DNA of 64,000 nucleotides, taken from the NCBI GenBank assembly GCA_947652115.1, contig OX393568.1, forward strand, positions 11,255,447-11,319,446, given 5' to 3'. A program made the translations under genes and the position numbers. Positions 59,449-64,000 of the stretch are shown here, in pieces. Under the pieces are notes generated by a model. It saw only the letters and a program-made list of their open reading frames with translations, had not been told where the DNA came from and did no database searches. How positions within the stretch are numbered: the first letter of the stretch is position 1; the number at the start of each line of letters is the position of its first letter. The DNA comes from Blastomussa wellsi (lineage: Eukaryota > Cnidaria > Anthozoa > Scleractinia > Plerogyridae).

Positions 59449-62400
59449 AATTCGTCTTCGAAAGAAGGGAGAAAGGGCTGCTTTATTTACCTTAATAACT
59501 GAATATTTCACTTTCTTGAGCCTAAATTTATTTTCAAGTTGATTTTGCGTGTTACAATTTGGCACTTACACCATAATCAGCCGTAACACTGAAACAATCG
59601 TCTCATGACCGGGTGCAACCGTTTCAGTATGAAAGAATATTATGGGATGTCGCTGAGTCAGTTCAACACGGCGAGGTCAACAGCGCTTATTTACAATATT
59701 CATACTAAGTCTACAAGCAATTCTTCAATTCCAAACTTCCAACAGGCCAATCTTTGGAAGGTCGGCCACAACTCACGCCAGTATATACGCTTTAGCTAAG
59801 AATTGCTTGTAGACTTAGCTTCGCGCCTGGCTCTGTGTTTCCCCAAATCACTAAGTTTAACCGCCAGCGTCATAAACGCTCTCAGCGATCTCGGGGCAAC
59901 AACTTTTCTCGGTTCTTTGAGATAAGGTATAGACTTGCGTGTTTCCAGACTTAATGATGTCCTTCTAACAACCAGGCGGGCACAAGCATCTTAGTGAATA
60001 TGTCAGCCAGTCTTCTGGCAAAAAAAGATTCCGAGCTGCAAGATAGGCTTGTTGGCAGGAGAGCGCCACTGACACTTTGCGCGTCAAAATAGTAAGTCAC
60101 AATGCTCTTTCTCTTTACGTCTATATACTCCACTGCGGGAAAACAGGTACACTTGGGGATGACAGATTGTCACCGGCTTTGGGATTGGAAAACTCCTTCT
60201 GGTTGCACGCCAATTTCTGTTTTGCGCTTTGGTTCCACCAGTTTCCGAACACTTCAATCATTCTTTTTTTTTCCTTTCCCATAACTTCCTTTTTTCAACT
60301 ATATTTTGCCTCACAACTGTGTTCGTTTCGGTGGACTTTCTTCTGGCCACGGCTTACTCGGCCTATAAAAACCATCATCCAAACTGGAAATTCTTACCAT
60401 GGAAAAGCCTGGGATGGTGCACGGAAATTTTCCTCCCAGCCTTTCGCTCAAATTTCTCAATCGCCCTGACAAACTCGGATCCGGGTTTCGTGGGAGGCAC
60501 GATTTCCTCCTTCAGATTCTCAGTACGATCGAATGGGTGCCTCTTTTGGTCCAAGGTAAAGAAGTCAGAAGTGAAACAATGGCTAACGCTTATCACGGGC
60601 GCCGCCGCGTTAGGGCGTTCAAAAAGAAAATAAAAACTAAATTACCAGATCATCTTTACACTTTTCAAGTAAATGCAATTAAAAAAAATTAAACTACTTT
60701 TAAAACACTTTTAAGAACCTTTTAAAAAATTCGTTTAACTATTTCTACATGGGGAATACGTCTATTATCCATGTATTCTAGCTTTGCATGCCTGGAACTA
60801 GATGACTTAAGTTGTTGTTTCAATTTGAAGGCCACAACAAAAGTGCCGCTTTTGGCTGAGTACGTTATCGCATATCAAATGAGAGTGTACTACAAGTTAC
60901 AAAAGGACTCCAAACGAACAATAGATCGACCTGTAAAATGCACGAACTGTTAAGTTGAACAAAACGTTTTTGCAAGTATTCATCAGTTTGCGTATTCAAA
61001 TTTGGACGAAGTTTCTTGCAGTAAAACATCTCGTAAATTAAGCATAAACACTGAAATTTCCATGACGTTTTCTATCTCAACAAGTGAAAATCGTTTGATT
61101 AATATTAGCAACGCATAAATCAGTCCCATATATCATCCTTGACGGGTGTTTCTCATTGCTGGATAGTCCATAACACAAAATCATATGAAGTCACTCATTA
61201 CCGGCGTAACGGGACAAAAATGTTGCGCTCTACGCTAAGCTTCGAGGCTTTAGTAAAGTGGAGTTGACAGTCTTGAAATAGGTTTCACTGTCGGCGAAAA
61301 AATGCTGCATTTCCAATCCCAAGCGCACTTTAACTGAGCTCACAATCCGACTCGATCAGTTGACTTCCGGCGGAAATAAATTATTGCCAACTATAAAAAA
61401 ACCTAATTTTTTGCTAGCAACCCAAGGGATTTCAGAGATGGCCGAGCGAAATCGCTGGCGGACCGTTGATTCTGCATGGTCATCTCCGACTCGCGTGTTA
61501 AAATCTGCCTGCACAGGGATAGCCTTATATGGCTTGGGGGCCGGGTAGCCCAACCCCCCGTTTGGACTTGAAACTGCGACCGCTGAGTCGGGTTTTTTTT
61601 TTCTGAATTTTTTTTTAATTTTATTTATTTATTGATTGATTGATTGATTGGTTTTCGTATTAATGGACCAAAGAAAAAGCGTGCGCATGTGCAGCACGCA
61701 AACCTTGTTATTGGACACCTTACAAAAATCGTCTCCAGTAATTTGTGGCTCACAAAAATCGACAAATCCAGTAATTTGTGGCTTATTAAAATCGTCTTAA
61801 AAAAAGTAATTTGTGGCTGAAAAAATCACTTTACAAATCCAGAATTTTTGGCTTACAAAATTCGTCTTACAAATCCAGTAATCACTCGATCGATCGGACT
61901 GAAAAATACACGTGCTTAACAATTGACGAAAGAATGCCTATGATTATAATAAGAACGAAAATTGGTGGTTTTCATGTCACGCAAGTATCACGCACGTAAG
62001 AAATAAAATCGCTTACCATTCAATAAATTGAGTCAAGAAATTGAAATATCACGGAAGAGTAATAAATAAAGAACGTGGCAAAGTTTAGGGGATGTACGAT
62101 ATTCCGAACTCGAGTCATTCGGCAAAGTGTATAACTGAAAATTATAGTGCTTAGTATGGAGACGCCATATGCATGTTTGTGCCCCTCTGAGGAACTCCAA
62201 CATGGCGGCCGGAAACCAGTGGAAACATTTGGAGTTTACTTTGGCTCTCTCAAAACGTTTCTTCTCGTTGTTAAACTTGAAAACATTCGCATAGACACTT
62301 CCCTCGATATATCGGCTACTCAGAACTCGAAAAGATAAGGCGAATCGATATTTTCGCGCACGTAACATGTTACCCAGAAACAATGCCGATGTCAGCCATT

Positions 62401-62830
62401 GTGAAAAATCTCAAATTCAAACTGTTCTATTTTCAAAACAAAGCCGTCTACCGAGCTGAAAACAGGCCAGCAGATAATGTTTAAAAATGACTTTTACCTG
62501 AGGAAGTTGAAAACTCAAAATGTTTGATTTTAGTTTTTTCTGACGTCACGTGAAAACCAAGAATTGGACTTCAAAAGTTGAATCTCTGTTAGACCTTTTA
62601 AAAGAGGCGACTACGTTACTCGACAATATTTGTATTGTAACAACACTGTAACAACAACAACTTGCAATTGCGATTAGTTGGTCTCTGAGATAAACATGAA
62701 CAGCTGCCCAAACAAAGTCCGCCATGTCTCCTTTCCCGGACTGAACGGGAGATAGTCCATAATAACCATCCCCAGAAGAACGTGGTAGTCACCCTGTAAC
62801 GCAATTGTGACAAGTTACGATAGCGCGCCA
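59449..62830 (+). repeat. Macrosatellite unit 19 (3382 bp)
   Basis: Near copy of unit 18, with the same private minisatellite deletion and CAACAAGTG. It differs by one T in the SINE T-run and by AGACCTTTTAAAAG near 62593 in place of AGACCTGTTAAAAG. Confidence 0.97.
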
Positions 62831-64000
62831 AATTCGTCTTCGAAAGAAGGGAGAAAGGGCTGCTTTATTTACCTTAATAACTGAATATTTCACTTTCTTG
62901 AGCCTAAATTTATTTTCAAGTTGATTTTGCGTGTTACAATTTGGCACTTACACCATAATCAGCCGTAACACTGAAACAATCGTCTCATGACCGGGTGCAA
63001 CCGTTTCAGTATGAAAGAATATTATGGGATGTCGCTGAGTCAGTTCAACACGGCGAGGTCAACAGCGCTTATTTACAATATTCATACTAAGTCTACAAGC
63101 AATTCTTCAATTCCAAACTTCCAACAGGCCAATCTTTGGAAGGTCGGCCACAACTCACGCCAGTATATACGCTTTAGCTAAGAATTGCTTGTAGACTTAG
63201 CTTCGCGCCTGGCTCTGTGTTTCCCCAAATCACTAAGTTTAACCGCCAGCGTCATAAACGCTCTCAGCGATCTCGGGGCAACAACTTTTCTCGGTTCTTT
63301 GAGATAAGGTATAGACTTGCGTGTTTCCAGACTTAATGATGTCCTTCTAACAACCAGGCGGGCACAAGCATCTTAGTGAATATGTCAGCCAGTCTTCTGG
63401 CAAAAAAAGATTCCGAGCTGCAAGATAGGCTTGTTGGCAGGAGAGCGCCACTGACACTTTGCGCGTCAAAATAGTAAGTCACAATGCTCTTTCTCTTTAC
63501 GTCTATATACTCCACTGCGGGAAAACAGGTACACTTGGGGATGACAGATTGTCACCGGCTTTGGGATTGGAAAACTCCTTCTGGTTGCACGCCAATTTCT
63601 GTTTTGCGCTTTGGTTCCACCAGTTTCCGAACACTTCAATCATTCTTTTTTTTTCCTTTCCCATAACTTCCTTTTTTCAACTATATTTTGCCTCACAACT
63701 GTGTTCGTTTCGGTGGACTTTCTTCTGGCCACGGCTTACTCGGCCTATAAAAACCATCATCCAAACTGGAAATTCTTACCATGGAAAAGCCTGGGATGGT
63801 GCACGGAAATTTTCCTCCCAGCCTTTCGCTCAAATTTCTCAATCGCCCTGACAAACTCGGATCCGGGTTTCGTGGGAGGCACGATTTCCTCCTTCAGATT
63901 CTCAGTACGATCGAATGGGTGCCTCTTTTGGTCCAAGGTAAAGAAGTCAGAAGTGAAACAATGGCTAACGCTTATCACGGGCGCCGCCGCGTTAGGGCGT
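62831..64000 (+). repeat. Macrosatellite unit 20, partial (first 1170 bp)
   Basis: This copy is cut by the window edge before the AT-rich tract. It carries the 78-bp segment, TTTCCGAAC, CGGTGGACTTTC and TATAAAAACC, so it belongs with units 18 and 19. Confidence 0.97.

Larger units (their letters stand above)
1..64000 (+). repeat. Head-to-tail macrosatellite array, unit ~3.3 kb
   Basis: The same ~3.3-kb sequence recurs 19 complete times plus one partial copy, always in the same orientation and always joined by the same junction (TAGCGCGCCA followed by AATTCGTCTTCG). No unique DNA lies between units, and both window ends fall inside the array. Unit lengths run 3269-3384 bp, with one 2618-bp deleted copy. 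Length differences are explained by a few discrete indels: 78, 16, 13, 10, 8, 5, 4 and 2 bp, and T-run slippage. No transposase, reverse transcriptase, Rep, rRNA or histone gene was recognised in the unit. The unit length resembles that of known animal macrosatellites such as human D4Z4, but no homeobox or other D4Z4 content is present. The phase chosen for unit starts is arbitrary. Confidence 0.98.

Noticed and set aside
1..64000. Concatemer of a circular virus or plasmid of ~3.3 kb
   Set aside because: No replication protein or capsid-like ORF, and units differ by multiple indels in a chromosomal satellite-like mosaic rather than being identical.
1..64000. Ribosomal DNA spacer, 5S or histone gene array
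   Set aside because: No rRNA, 5S or histone sequence could be recognised in any unit on either strand.

Overview
The whole window is one tandem array of a long repeat unit (a macrosatellite). Nineteen complete units and one partial unit follow each other head to tail on the same strand, with no unique sequence between them and no flank at either end, so the array is longer than 64 kb. Taking AATTCGTCTTCG as an arbitrary phase marker, units start at 1, 3271, 6561, 9859, 13128, 16427, 19810, 23166, 26498, 29878, 32496, 35858, 39220, 42582, 45944, 49306, 52690, 56066, 59449 and 62831. Full units are 3269-3384 bp. Unit 10 is 2618 bp because of one internal deletion. Copies look about 97-99% identical by eye; no alignment was run.

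The sequence looks like non-coding DNA of a eukaryote nuclear genome. There are no long ORFs, no bacterial gene layout and no ribosomal RNA. Each unit carries a tRNA-Leu-like SINE module with a (ATTG)n tail. It also carries motifs familiar from animal promoters: a CRE overlapping an E-box, a YY1-like site touching an ETS core, and an E2F-like site. CpG is not strongly depleted, which fits an invertebrate animal better than a mammal. A cnidarian-like source is only an impression and was not tested. Most open frames start at TTG or GTG and lack an internal ATG, so they cannot be ordinary eukaryotic genes.

Layout of one unit (unit 1 coordinates): optional 78-bp insertion site near 41; 20-bp perfect inverted repeat, arms 179-198 and 273-292; unassigned DNA with a polypyrimidine tract near 727-770; a templated-repair-like indel at 1104-1119; AT-rich CTTTTAAAA micro-repeats 1141-1195; a 60-residue ATG-started ORF 1235-1417 whose protein is identical in all 19 copies; unassigned 1418-1820; the SINE-like module 1893-2114; a degenerate minisatellite of about 37 bp, 2183-2351; unassigned sequence; the YY1/ETS motif 2652-2667; the palindrome 2815-2826; CRE/E-box 2994-3005; E2F-like site 3265-3272 at the unit junction.

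Across the array, units form a mosaic of shared indel and SNP alleles. Units 1-5 lack the 78-bp segment, as does unit 8. Units 11-15 all have the same length (3362 bp), and units 13-15 are almost identical. Units 18-20 form another near-identical run. This is the pattern expected from unequal crossing-over plus gene conversion. The points most worth following are the invariant 60-residue ORF, the SINE and promoter-like motifs amplified in every unit, and the record of homogenisation and repair events.
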